40,573 bases of DNA from Lucifugimonas sp038150225 (GTDB taxonomy: Bacteria; Chloroflexota; Dehalococcoidia; Lucifugimonadales; Lucifugimonadaceae). The DNA lies in assembly GCA_038150225.1 (NCBI GenBank), contig JAYQWG010000021.1:1-40573 (forward strand), in the 5' to 3' direction. This document shows, one piece after another, positions 1 through 6,620 of this stretch; the stretch's first letter is position 1; every line of letters starts with the position of its first letter. Below the pieces are notes generated by a model. It had not been told where the DNA came from. It saw only the letters and a program-made list of their open reading frames with translations, and did no database searches. Both the position numbers and the translations under genes were made by a program.

Positions 1-47
1 GCCGATCCAAGGCGCGATGGAGTAGCGCTGGGTTATTAGTGCGTAAA

Positions 48-126
48 GCTCCGGGTGGACATGCGTCCTTGGTAGCAAGCAGCGCAATAATCCCCCTCTC
101 CAACTCTCCCCATTCCGCGGGGAGAG
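48..126. repeat. Box-plus-hairpin module, copy 1
   Basis: A 29-nt box (48-76) matches 206-234 with three mismatches; its core, GGACATGCGTCCTTGGT at 57-73, is identical and contains the small inverted repeat GGAC/GTCC. After the box comes a hairpin with stem CTCTCCCC (104-111) and GGGGAGAG (119-126). The offset from core start to hairpin start is 47 nt, against 46 nt in copy 2. A dispersed non-coding REP-like element is my reading. Confidence 0.6.
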
Positions 127-153
127 GACAGCACAAGCCCGGCATGACAACAA

Positions 154-182
154 AAAAGCCCCGGAATGACTCCGGGGCTTTT
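154..182. terminator. Bidirectional rho-independent terminator
   Basis: A perfect 12-bp stem (154-165 with 171-182) has core AGCCCCGGA/TCCGGGGCT, a 5-nt loop, and A/T tracts on both sides, so it can act on either strand. It lies 129 nt beyond the end of the minus-strand KDG kinase gene and could also end a plus-strand gene lying left of the window. Confidence 0.8.
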
Positions 183-205
183 CTTAATATCTACTTTTTT
201 CGTTG

Positions 206-283
206 GCTCCGTGCGGACATGCGTCCTTGGTCGCGAACGTCGCAGTCTCCCACCCTCTAACTCCCTCCCAGTCCGGGAGGGAG
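206..283. repeat. Box-plus-hairpin module, copy 2
   Basis: Second copy of the element at 48-126. The box is nearly identical, while the hairpin stem differs (CTCCCTCCC at 261-269 with GGGAGGGAG at 275-283) and yet stays fully paired. This suggests that the hairpin structure is maintained while its sequence drifts. Confidence 0.6.
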
Positions 284-310
284 AACCAGTCGCCAGTAGC
301 CGCTAGCGAC

Positions 311-1336
311 CTAGCGTTGGACTCGGCCTGAGGTGTCTCCACCTGCTACTGCCATTACTTCCTTCACGCTAACCAGGTTAAAGTCACCGTGGAAGGTGTG
401 TGACATTGCCGAGGCTGCAACTGCGAAATCGAGGATCTGCCTTGAATTCCAGCCATCCTGGTTCAGACCGTAGATCATTGCCGCACAGAATGAGTCTCCA
501 CCACCTACGCGATCAACGATTCGAACCGGGTACTTCTTGCCGACAAGAATTTCGTCTCCGTCGAAGTATATTGCACTCCAATCGTTGTCATCGGCTGACT
601 GGCTTTCACGTAATGTGATTCCCACCTTCTTGAAGCCGAATTTGTCGACGAGTTCCTGAACAACTGGTCTGTAGGCGTTAGGGTCGATTTCACCTGTAGT
701 TACGTCAACGCCTTCAGCTGCAACACCAAGACACTTCTCAGCGTCTTCTTCGTTTCCGATCGAAACATCTACGTGCTTCATCATCGGAATCATCGTTGCC
801 TGCGCTTCTTCAGGGGACCAGAGGTTCTTTCGGTAGTTCATGTCAGCACTAACCGTTAGACCCATCTGCTTAGCTGCTGCGGCCGCTTCTTCACACGCGG
901 CGGCTGCGCTCTTCGAAATTGCAGGAGTGATTCCGGTGAAGTGGAACCAGTCTTTACCCTGGAACACCTTCTCCCAATCAACTTCGCCAGGCTTGATTTC
1001 AGCGATAGATGAAGCTGATCGGTCGTAAACAACCTTCGAAGCTCGCATTGCTGCACCAGACTCTAGGTAGTAGGTACCGAGTCGTTGACCCTGTCGAAGG
1101 ATTTCTGAGGTGTCTACACCGAACTGGCGGATGTAGTTGATACAGGCTTGACCAATGTCGTTGTCTGGAATTGCGGTTACAAACGTTGCGTCGACACCGA
1201 ACTGCGCCAGCGAAACTGCAACGTTACATTCACCACCACCATAAGTGACTTCAAATTCTCGAGCTTGGGTGAACCGCTCGCGTCGCATAGTTGCGAGTCG
1301 AAGCATCACCTCTCCGAAAGTTACTACCTTGGTCAT
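311..1336 (-). CDS. kdgK: 2-keto-3-deoxygluconate kinase (PfkB family)
   Basis: Predicted cytoplasmic sugar kinase of 341 aa that phosphorylates 2-keto-3-deoxygluconate (KDG) to KDPG with ATP. The ribokinase/PfkB fold is shown by the N-terminal substrate-binding segment YGGGECNVA (residues 32-40), the KDG-kinase-like segment ADMNYRKNLW (164-173), and the C-terminal PfkB signature DRVGGGDSF, where D281 is the expected catalytic base. Length is normal for the family. The ATG at 1336 is preceded by GGAG on the minus strand. It lies 61 nt downstream of the KDPG aldolase gene on the same strand, so the two probably form one transcript that supplies the lower Entner-Doudoroff branch. The KDG preference rests on these motifs and the neighbour; another 2-keto-3-deoxy sugar acid is possible. 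Confidence 0.88.
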   Translation of the reverse strand: MTKVVTFGEVMLRLATMRRERFTQAREFEVTYGGGECNVAVSLAQFGVDATFVTAIPDNDIGQACINYIRQFGVDTSEILRQGQRLGTYYLESGAAMRASKVVYDRSASSIAEIKPGEVDWEKVFQGKDWFHFTGITPAISKSAAAACEEAAAAAKQMGLTVSADMNYRKNLWSPEEAQATMIPMMKHVDVSIGNEEDAEKCLGVAAEGVDVTTGEIDPNAYRPVVQELVDKFGFKKVGITLRESQSADDNDWSAIYFDGDEILVGKKYPVRIVDRVGGGDSFCAAMIYGLNQDGWNSRQILDFAVAASAMSHTFHGDFNLVSVKEVMAVAGGDTSGRVQR

Positions 1337-1397
1337 TTCTGTCTCCGAATACTAGGAAGCTCCCGTCTCCAAGGACGGAAGCGAAAAGTGAAAATGC

Positions 1398-2072
1398 TTA
1401 TCGACCTCTGATCGACTTGATCAGAGCAACAGTGTCTTTACTTCGTTGCTCGAGAGTGTCCCAGTCGTCGTTTGCAACTACATCACTGGAAACGAGCTTC
1501 GAGCCCATTCCAACTGCGACAACACCTGCATCGAACCATGGCCGAAGCGACTCTTCGGTGATGTCTACACCGCCGGTTGGCATGATCGAGGACCACGGCA
1601 TAGGAGCGAGAACATCCTTCACAAATCCAGGGCCACCAACAGCAGAACCAGGGAATACCTTGACGATATCGACGCCAAGTTCTTCGGCTGCGCTAATCTC
1701 AGACGCAGTACCGCAACCAGGGACGTATCCGACCTTGCGACGGTTGCAAACCTTTGCAACGTCAGGGTTGGTAACTGGACCAACGATGAAGCTGGCACCT
1801 GATGAGATGTACATAGAGGCTGTACCAGCATCGAGGACTGATCCTGCACCGAGAATGGCGTCAGGGAGTTCGGCGGCACAGTACTTGTCGAGAGCAGTGA
1901 ATACTTCCCAGGCGTGGTCACCCCGGTTTGTGAATTCGAGAACCTTAATACCACCGTTTACGCAGGCCTTGGCGATATTCTTCGCCTTCTCGATATCACC
2001 GTTGTAGAAAACAGGTACAACACCAATCTCGTGAACGGCGTTCAGCGCCTGGAGCCTTGTGTGTCTTGCCAA
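1398..2072 (-). CDS. eda: 2-keto-3-deoxy-6-phosphogluconate (KDPG) aldolase
   Basis: Class I aldolase of 224 aa that cleaves KDPG to pyruvate and glyceraldehyde 3-phosphate. Family landmarks are the glutamate in VLEFTNR (E46), the GAGSV segment (75-79), the Schiff-base lysine in DIVKVFPG (K138) and the phosphate-binding PTGGV (165-169). The start is TTG at 2072, supported by GGGAGAG 7-13 nt upstream on the minus strand. It is the first gene of a probable eda-kdgK operon. No 6-phosphogluconate dehydratase is next to it, so the pair is more likely fed by KDG from aldonates or uronates than by the classical Entner-Doudoroff route. The 195-nt gap to the divergent aldolase gene contains an 8-bp inverted repeat (CGAGCCAA at 2142-2149, TTGGCTCG at 2206-2213), a possible shared operator. 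Confidence 0.9.
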   Translation of the reverse strand: MARHTRLQALNAVHEIGVVPVFYNGDIEKAKNIAKACVNGGIKVLEFTNRGDHAWEVFTALDKYCAAELPDAILGAGSVLDAGTASMYISSGASFIVGPVTNPDVAKVCNRRKVGYVPGCGTASEISAAEELGVDIVKVFPGSAVGGPGFVKDVLAPMPWSSIMPTGGVDITEESLRPWFDAGVVAVGMGSKLVSSDVVANDDWDTLEQRSKDTVALIKSIRGR

Positions 2073-2267
2073 CTCTTACTCTCCCTTACCGACAGTTCTT
2101 TGAAATAACCCAGATAGTTTATCCACGTTCGACTCGTTAGCCGAGCCAAATTCGTGAGTTCTGTGCGAATGAGGTTCGAATTAGTCGACTTCAAGTAGTA
2201 ATCTCTTGGCTCGACTATCAAACGAACATAGGCCTGCGGCCAGTTCCAAATAGAACAAGAGACTCAA

Positions 2268-3083
2268 ATGGACACCAATCCAGTCAAAGAAAAACTCAAG
2301 CGTGGTGAAGCATCAATTGGCACGTGGTCGACCACCGGTGACCCGGCTGTTGTTGAAGTGCTTGCGCGTCAAACTGACCTAGATTGGATCAATATCGACT
2401 TCGAGCACAACGCTATCGATGTGAGCACTGCCATCAACTGTCTTCGAGCCGCCGAAGGCTCAGGAAAGCCACTGTTTGCTCGAATTCCTTGGAACGACAA
2501 GGTTTGGATCAAACGCATTCTAGATATTGGGTTTATGGGAATTGTCGTTCCTGACGTAAAAAACGCCGAAGAAGCGGAAGCGGCAGTTCAAGCAGCTAAA
2601 TACCGACCTCGTGGCTTCCGAGGAATTGGATCTTCACGTGGTCAGTTGGTATTCGGATCTGACTACTACGCCAAAGCGAATGATCTCACGATGGTGATCA
2701 TCATGATCGAAGACCCTGCGGCAGTGGATCAGATCGACGAGATCATGCAGGTCGACGGCGTGGATGTTTGCTTCATTGGTCCAAACGACCTCGCGAACAT
2801 GCTCGATATTCCAACTCGAATGGACAACCAGCACCCTGCACACATTGAGCAGGTTCAAAAGGTTGTCGACGCTGGTAAGAGACACGGAGTTGCGACAGGA
2901 GTTCATACCGGATCCGGTGAAGAGGCAGCTCGGCGCATCCAACAGGGCATGCAGTGGTTCCCGATCGGCTCAGACGCTCGTTTGTTGAAGACTGGAACCG
3001 ACGGTCAGATTGCAGCAATGAATGCGGCGTTGGCAGGTGAGACTGTTGATGACGGCACCGAGGGCGGCGGGACTTTTTACTAG
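2268..3083 (+). CDS. HpcH/HpaI family 2-keto-3-deoxy acid aldolase
   Basis: Metal-dependent class II pyruvate aldolase of 271 aa, of the family that includes 4-hydroxy-2-oxoheptanedioate aldolase (HpaI) and 2-dehydro-3-deoxyglucarate aldolase (GarL). Visible landmarks are DFEHNAID (catalytic His47), the substrate arginine in FARIPW (R72), YRPRGFRGIG (112-121), the metal glutamate in IMIEDP (E148) and the metal aspartate in IGPNDL (D174). The ATG at 2268 has a modest AAGAG upstream. The gene is divergent from eda-kdgK, and a strong terminator follows at 3106. The family is promiscuous, so the substrate cannot be fixed from sequence; a sugar-acid-derived 2-keto-3-deoxy acid fits the neighbours. 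The C-terminal tail is Gly- and acid-rich. Confidence 0.85.
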   Translation: MDTNPVKEKLKRGEASIGTWSTTGDPAVVEVLARQTDLDWINIDFEHNAIDVSTAINCLRAAEGSGKPLFARIPWNDKVWIKRILDIGFMGIVVPDVKNAEEAEAAVQAAKYRPRGFRGIGSSRGQLVFGSDYYAKANDLTMVIIMIEDPAAVDQIDEIMQVDGVDVCFIGPNDLANMLDIPTRMDNQHPAHIEQVQKVVDAGKRHGVATGVHTGSGEEAARRIQQGMQWFPIGSDARLLKTGTDGQIAAMNAALAGETVDDGTEGGGTFY

Positions 3084-3105
3084 GTCTCGAATTTTCTGTG
3101 AAACG

Positions 3106-3135
3106 AAAAAGCTCCGGTTGTTGCCGGAGCTTTTT
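3106..3135. terminator. Rho-independent terminator after the HpcH/HpaI aldolase
   Basis: A perfect 12-bp stem (3106-3117 with 3124-3135, core GCTCCGG/CCGGAGC) with a TTGTTG loop and A/T tracts on both sides. It starts 22 nt after the aldolase stop codon. Confidence 0.88.
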
Positions 3136-3184
3136 TGTTTAGACGATTCTTAGTCAGGTTCAGGGTGACATTCGGGAACCAGGA

Positions 3185-3210
3185 TTGACCCCGATTTTCA
3201 TCGGGGTGAC
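3185..3210 (+). repeat. 26-nt inverted repeat, left arm
   Basis: This 26-nt element is exactly the reverse complement of 3300-3325. It is itself a hairpin (CCCCGAT with ATCGGGG). The two arms flank an 89-nt non-coding stretch between the aldolase terminator and the selenoprotein-like peroxiredoxin gene. A small non-autonomous element or a pair of REP-like palindromes are both possible. Confidence 0.75.
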
Positions 3211-3299
3211 ATCGATCTAGCTGACTTTAAACCAAAGCTATCTTCAAGGGTTCAAAAGAACCTACAACATCGCACGGGCGTTTGAAACGCGTCTTAGGT

Positions 3300-3325
3300 G
3301 TCACCCCGATGAAAATCGGGGTCAA
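3300..3325 (-). repeat. 26-nt inverted repeat, right arm
   Basis: Exact inverted copy of 3185-3210, ending 4 nt before the stop codon of the minus-strand peroxiredoxin gene. In the transcript of that gene it would form a CCCCGAT/ATCGGGG stem just after the stop codon and could protect or end the message. It lacks a clean U-tract. Confidence 0.7.
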
Positions 3326-3329
3326 AACA

Positions 3330-3797
3330 CTAAAGCGCTTCTATCTCAGTCAGAAGTTCACCGGATGCCGGAATTGAGTCGGTGAACAGCTTTGACCAGC
3401 GAATCACGCCTTCTTCGTCGATGATGAAGACTGATCGTTTCGCCTTACCGGATTCCTCGTTGAACACACCATAAGCTTGAGTCACTTCACCGTGCGGCCA
3501 AAAGTCAGATGCGACATGGAACGGCACACCAATCATGCCCTCGTGCTCGCCCATGCTCTCTACCCATGCCTTTTGAACGGGAAGCGCGTCGGTGCTGATT
3601 TCCACGATCTCGGTGTCGAGTTCCTGGAATTTGTCGTAATGTGCACGGAACCCGCGCACCTGGTTCAGTCAGCCGCCTGTGAAGCTTGCAGGGTGGAAAG
3701 CTACTACGACTTTCTTACCTCGCAGCTTCGAGAGCGTCACCCGTCCAATATGGCTATCGAGCACAAATTCCGGTGCGGTTGTTCCGGCCTCAAGCAA
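3330..3797 (-). CDS. Peroxiredoxin with in-frame UGA at the peroxidatic Cys (probable selenoprotein)
   Basis: AhpC/TSA-family peroxiredoxin of 155 codons, predicted to reduce peroxides in the cytoplasm. Read from TTG at 3797 (AAAGGG lies about 7 nt upstream), it gives a complete thioredoxin-fold protein: EAGTTAPEFVL at the N-terminus, then VVVAFHPASFTGG (30-42), codon 43 UGA (3669-3671), then LNQVRGFRAHYDKF. UGA stands exactly at the peroxidatic Cys of the TxxC motif, giving T40-G-G-U43. The frame then runs on without a stop through KRSVFIIDEEG to 3330. There is no other Cys, so it would be a 1-Sec enzyme. A SECIS-like hairpin follows the UGA. An annotation that treats UGA only as stop would give a headless fragment from GTG at 3659. 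It lies 42 nt downstream of an amidohydrolase gene. A Cys-to-stop mutation or sequence error is the main alternative; no selA, selB or selC is in the window. Confidence 0.8.
3641..3659 (-). promoter_or_regulatory. SECIS-like hairpin after the UGA codon
   Basis: On the minus strand GTGCGCGG (3659-3652) pairs with CCGTGCAC (3648-3641), an 8-bp stem with one G-U pair and the triloop GUU (3651-3649). The loop starts 17 nt after the UGA, and its first base is G. The published bacterial SECIS model asks for an apical loop 16-37 nt after UGA with a G among its first two bases, so this hairpin fits. The match is by eye, without a folding run. Confidence 0.65.
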
Positions 3798-3839
3798 AGC
3801 TAATCCCTTTCAGTAACCTAGTAGCAATATCTGGGAATA

Positions 3840-4685
3840 CTAACCCCAGTTCCAGACTTTCATCGCGTTTTCACCGAGATATTTGTCGCGTTCTTCAGGT
3901 GTAAGCCAGTCGAAGCCTTCACGTACTAGACGAAGCTCGTCTGCAAGTGACAACCATCCGTGCTCTACTCGGTGGTAACCGGGGTAACCAGTGCCCCACA
4001 TACACCTGTCGATCCCGAATGCGTCGATAGCCCGCTTGATCACGTCATGCATGTCATTGAACGGGAATTCTTCGACCGATCGATTGTGAATGTCGGAAAT
4101 TTTCATCATAGCGTTCGGATGTTTCGCTAATCCAAGGACCGGCTGATATTCCTCGTACCCAGGACCCATTGAGGGTTCCGGGTACATCATGTGGTCAATA
4201 AGCCACGTGATTCCCTCATACTTGCCCGCTACATAGTCGAATTGGTGCGCGTGTTCGGGTCGGTTGTGGATCTGAACGATTCCCGATCGTTTTTCGATCT
4301 CCTCGAACATTTTTTGGTTCTCAGGTTTCAAAAGAATGTCCACCTCGCTGTAGTACTGAGGGTGGAACCTGAACCCTTGCATTCCTCGCTCGTCCATCCA
4401 ACGGACCGCGATTTCTGCATTGTCGTCATCCATGGGATCAACAAGGCCCATGGAAACGAATCTGTCCGGGTATTTCAATGCTGAGGCGGCGACATACTCG
4501 TTGTCCCATGTACTAAACGAGGTTTGAACCAGGACAGTCTTATCGACGCCGTTCGCATCCATGTCTTCTAGTAAAAGTTCAGCGTTGCCGTGAGCAGAGG
4601 GTTTTGAAGTGAAGTTCGGGGCTGACGGACCGATTGGAGCAATCGGTGGCATCTCCCAAATATGCACGTGCGTATCTACGATCAA
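3840..4685 (-). CDS. Amidohydrolase-2 family TIM-barrel metal-dependent hydrolase
   Basis: Predicted hydrolase or decarboxylase of 281 aa from the amidohydrolase-related (Amidohydro_2) family, which acts on lactones, cyclic or aromatic acids. The N-terminal DTHVHIW provides the metal pair H6/H8; further likely ligands are H140 (IVQIHNRP) and H165 (WLIDHMMYP). Where most family members have a metal or catalytic Asp in a GSDYP-like segment, this protein reads CMWGTGYPGYHR, with Gly at 233. That may mark a subfamily with changed chemistry. The start is TTG at 4685, placing the HxH near the N-terminus; the ribosome site is weak. It probably shares a transcript with the peroxiredoxin gene downstream. 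The substrate is unknown. Confidence 0.8.
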   Translation of the reverse strand: MIVDTHVHIWEMPPIAPIGPSAPNFTSKPSAHGNAELLLEDMDANGVDKTVLVQTSFSTWDNEYVAASALKYPDRFVSMGLVDPMDDDNAEIAVRWMDERGMQGFRFHPQYYSEVDILLKPENQKMFEEIEKRSGIVQIHNRPEHAHQFDYVAGKYEGITWLIDHMMYPEPSMGPGYEEYQPVLGLAKHPNAMMKISDIHNRSVEEFPFNDMHDVIKRAIDAFGIDRCMWGTGYPGYHRVEHGWLSLADELRLVREGFDWLTPEERDKYLGENAMKVWNWG

Positions 4686-4845
4686 TTGGACTTAGATATT
4701 TCCACTTCGGTGAGGACGCGTCGTCAAGCAGTCACTATCGAAGTTGGTTCAGAAACTCGGATTCGGAATTGTAGAGAATCAGCACGCGCGAATTCAGTGT
4801 TCTCGACCGAAAACAGTTTTCATACGACGAGCTAATAAGTCCGAC

Positions 4846-5073
4846 TTACTTCTCAGGTTGTCGGTCGTACATCAGCCGTGTGAAGAACGTTGCCATTCCA
4901 GCAGCACCGAGTATGAGTAAGCCCAGCCCAAACCATTGCTTCACCCATGACCCGGTGGTCGTGTAGGCATGTACGTTTTCTTCGGCAGCAGCAAACGCTG
5001 AGTTCGATGCCCCGATGTAAAGTACAACTACAACTGCGGCGATGATGATTTGTTTCAGTGCATGCTTTGACAT
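4846..5073 (-). CDS. Small membrane protein of unknown function
   Basis: A 75-aa protein that I do not recognise. It starts with a positive residue cluster and a hydrophobic segment (about residues 8-24) ending in SAFAAA, which resembles a signal peptide or a first membrane helix. A polar stretch (ENVHAYTTTGSWVKQW) and a second hydrophobic helix (about 48-65) follow, then a short charged tail. With cleavage it would be a single-pass membrane peptide with a short outer N-terminus. It sits alone between the amidohydrolase gene and gcvPB, with 65 nt to the latter. Confidence 0.55.
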   Translation of the reverse strand: MSKHALKQIIIAAVVVVLYIGASNSAFAAAEENVHAYTTTGSWVKQWFGLGLLILGAAGMATFFTRLMYDRQPEK

Positions 5074-5138
5074 GCCGACATTATGCCCGACGTTGTCAAG
5101 AGCGGTCGTGAGGACCAGATGTCTAGATAAAACGGGAT

Positions 5139-6620
5139 CTAGGAATCAGCCTGATTTGCGTCCGCCCAGTTGAGGACTGGCTTTCGCGCCGCTGTTGCCT
5201 CATCGAGTCGAGTCACCGGCAAGTGATGTGGCGCTTCCAACACCTGCTCTGGGGAGTCATCGATTTCGTCGTCGATTTGGCGCATTACCGCAATGAAGTG
5301 ATCCAACGTCTCTTTTGACTCTGACTCGGTCGGCTCAACCATGAGCGCTTCTTGGATGATCAGCGGGAAGTACATCGTTGGAGCATGAATTCCGAAGTCG
5401 AGCAGACGCTTGGCAATGTCCAGACCTGAAACACCGCGTTTCTTCTGCCTGGTCGCCGACAGTACAGTCTCGTGCATGCAATATCGATCAGCTGCAAGCT
5501 CGTACTTGTCTCGCAGCTTCGCCTGTATGTAGTTGGCACCAATAATTGCGTTCTCGGAAACGGATTTCAGTCCTTCGAGTCCGAGCGCCCTAATATACGC
5601 GTAAGCACGCGCTGCAATCGAGAATGATCCGTGGAACCCATTGATAACTCCAATCGAGTTCTCAGGTGTCGATAGCTCAAATCCATTGTCGATCTCAATA
5701 GCGACTGGTTTTGGAAGGAATTTTGCGAGCTCCGCTGAAACCATCACAGGACCAGATCCCGGTCCGCCACCGCCGTGTGGCGTTGAGAATGTCTTGTGCA
5801 GGTTCGAGTGACATATATCGACACCCAGATCGCCCAGTTTCACCAAACCAAGCAATGCGTTCAGGTTCGCACCGTCCGCATATACAAGACCACCGGCATC
5901 GTGGATGATTTTGGTGATCTCAAGAATGTTCGGCTCAAACAATCCCAAAGTGCTCGGGATTGTCAGCATGAATACAGATGTTCGCTCGTCTGCGAGTTCG
6001 CGTAGGTTGTCTACATCGACATTGCCCTGCTCGTCAGATCGAACGGTAACGACTTCTAGTCCTGCCATCGCAGCAGAAGCTGGGTTCGTGCCGTGCGCAG
6101 AGTCAGGAATGATGGCGACAGTACGCCCGCTGTCGTTATTTAGCTCATGGTAAGCCCGGGCAACCAGCAGCCCAGCGTATTCGCCTTGTGCGCCGGCAAG
6201 AGGGGCCAAGGAGACGCCGGGTAGCCCTGTTATCTCTCCGAGTTCATCCTGAAGCGACTTGAGCATCCGGATGGCACCTTGAGCGGTTTCGTCAGGTTGC
6301 AATGGATGAATGTTCGCCAAACCCGGCAAGTTCGCAAGCTCGTCGTTGATCTTTGGGTTGTACTTCATCGTGCACGAACCCAACGGGTAGAAATTCGTGT
6401 CGATCGAGAAGTTGAGCGGGCTCAGATTAGAGAAATATCGAATAACTTCGAGCTGTGAAACCTCTGGAAGTTCAACATCATCTCGAAGCAAGGAGTTGTC
6501 CGGCAGATCCTGTGCTGGAACATCAGATTCTGGAACCGTAAATGCCTTACGCCCGGGAACCGAACGATCCATCAACAACCTGCGATCAATCTGATTAGAT
6601 TGGATTTCCTGCACGGTCAT
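5139..6620 (-). CDS. gcvPB: Glycine dehydrogenase (decarboxylating) subunit 2
   Basis: C-terminal half of the split P-protein of the glycine cleavage system, 493 aa. Together with subunit 1 it decarboxylates glycine on pyridoxal phosphate and passes the aminomethyl group to lipoyl-GcvH. The PLP lysine is K276 in HSNLHKTFSTPHGGGGPG, and the glycine-rich loop follows it. PLGSCTMKYNPK (79-90) and HGTNPASAAMAG are typical of this subunit. The ATG overlaps the gcvPA stop by 4 nt (ATGA, 6617-6620), indicating translational coupling and a 1:1 ratio. The N-terminal extension before the conserved core is longer than the minimum. The gene ends the gcvT-gcvH-gcvPA-gcvPB operon. Confidence 0.95.
   Translation of the reverse strand: MTVQEIQSNQIDRRLLMDRSVPGRKAFTVPESDVPAQDLPDNSLLRDDVELPEVSQLEVIRYFSNLSPLNFSIDTNFYPLGSCTMKYNPKINDELANLPGLANIHPLQPDETAQGAIRMLKSLQDELGEITGLPGVSLAPLAGAQGEYAGLLVARAYHELNNDSGRTVAIIPDSAHGTNPASAAMAGLEVVTVRSDEQGNVDVDNLRELADERTSVFMLTIPSTLGLFEPNILEITKIIHDAGGLVYADGANLNALLGLVKLGDLGVDICHSNLHKTFSTPHGGGGPGSGPVMVSAELAKFLPKPVAIEIDNGFELSTPENSIGVINGFHGSFSIAARAYAYIRALGLEGLKSVSENAIIGANYIQAKLRDKYELAADRYCMHETVLSATRQKKRGVSGLDIAKRLLDFGIHAPTMYFPLIIQEALMVEPTESESKETLDHFIAVMRQIDDEIDDSPEQVLEAPHHLPVTRLDEATAARKPVLNWADANQADS

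Larger units (their letters stand above)
1..310. other. Non-coding left edge with a duplicated module and a terminator
   Basis: I find no convincing gene in this stretch; the one open frame across it has no recognisable protein features and runs through hairpins. It holds two copies of a box-plus-hairpin element (48-126 and 206-283) and between them a strong bidirectional terminator (154-182). The next gene, KDG kinase, ends at 311 on the minus strand, so the stretch is its downstream region and probably that of a gene beyond the left edge. Confidence 0.6.

Noticed and set aside
39..260. Open frame of 73 codons at the left edge
   Set aside because: It runs through the repeated hairpin module and the terminator, has no ribosome site and encodes no recognisable protein.
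3330..3659. Short 109-aa peroxiredoxin fragment starting at GTG 3659
   Set aside because: It lacks the catalytic centre; the upstream frame continues the domain perfectly through the UGA codon, so the longer reading is preferred.
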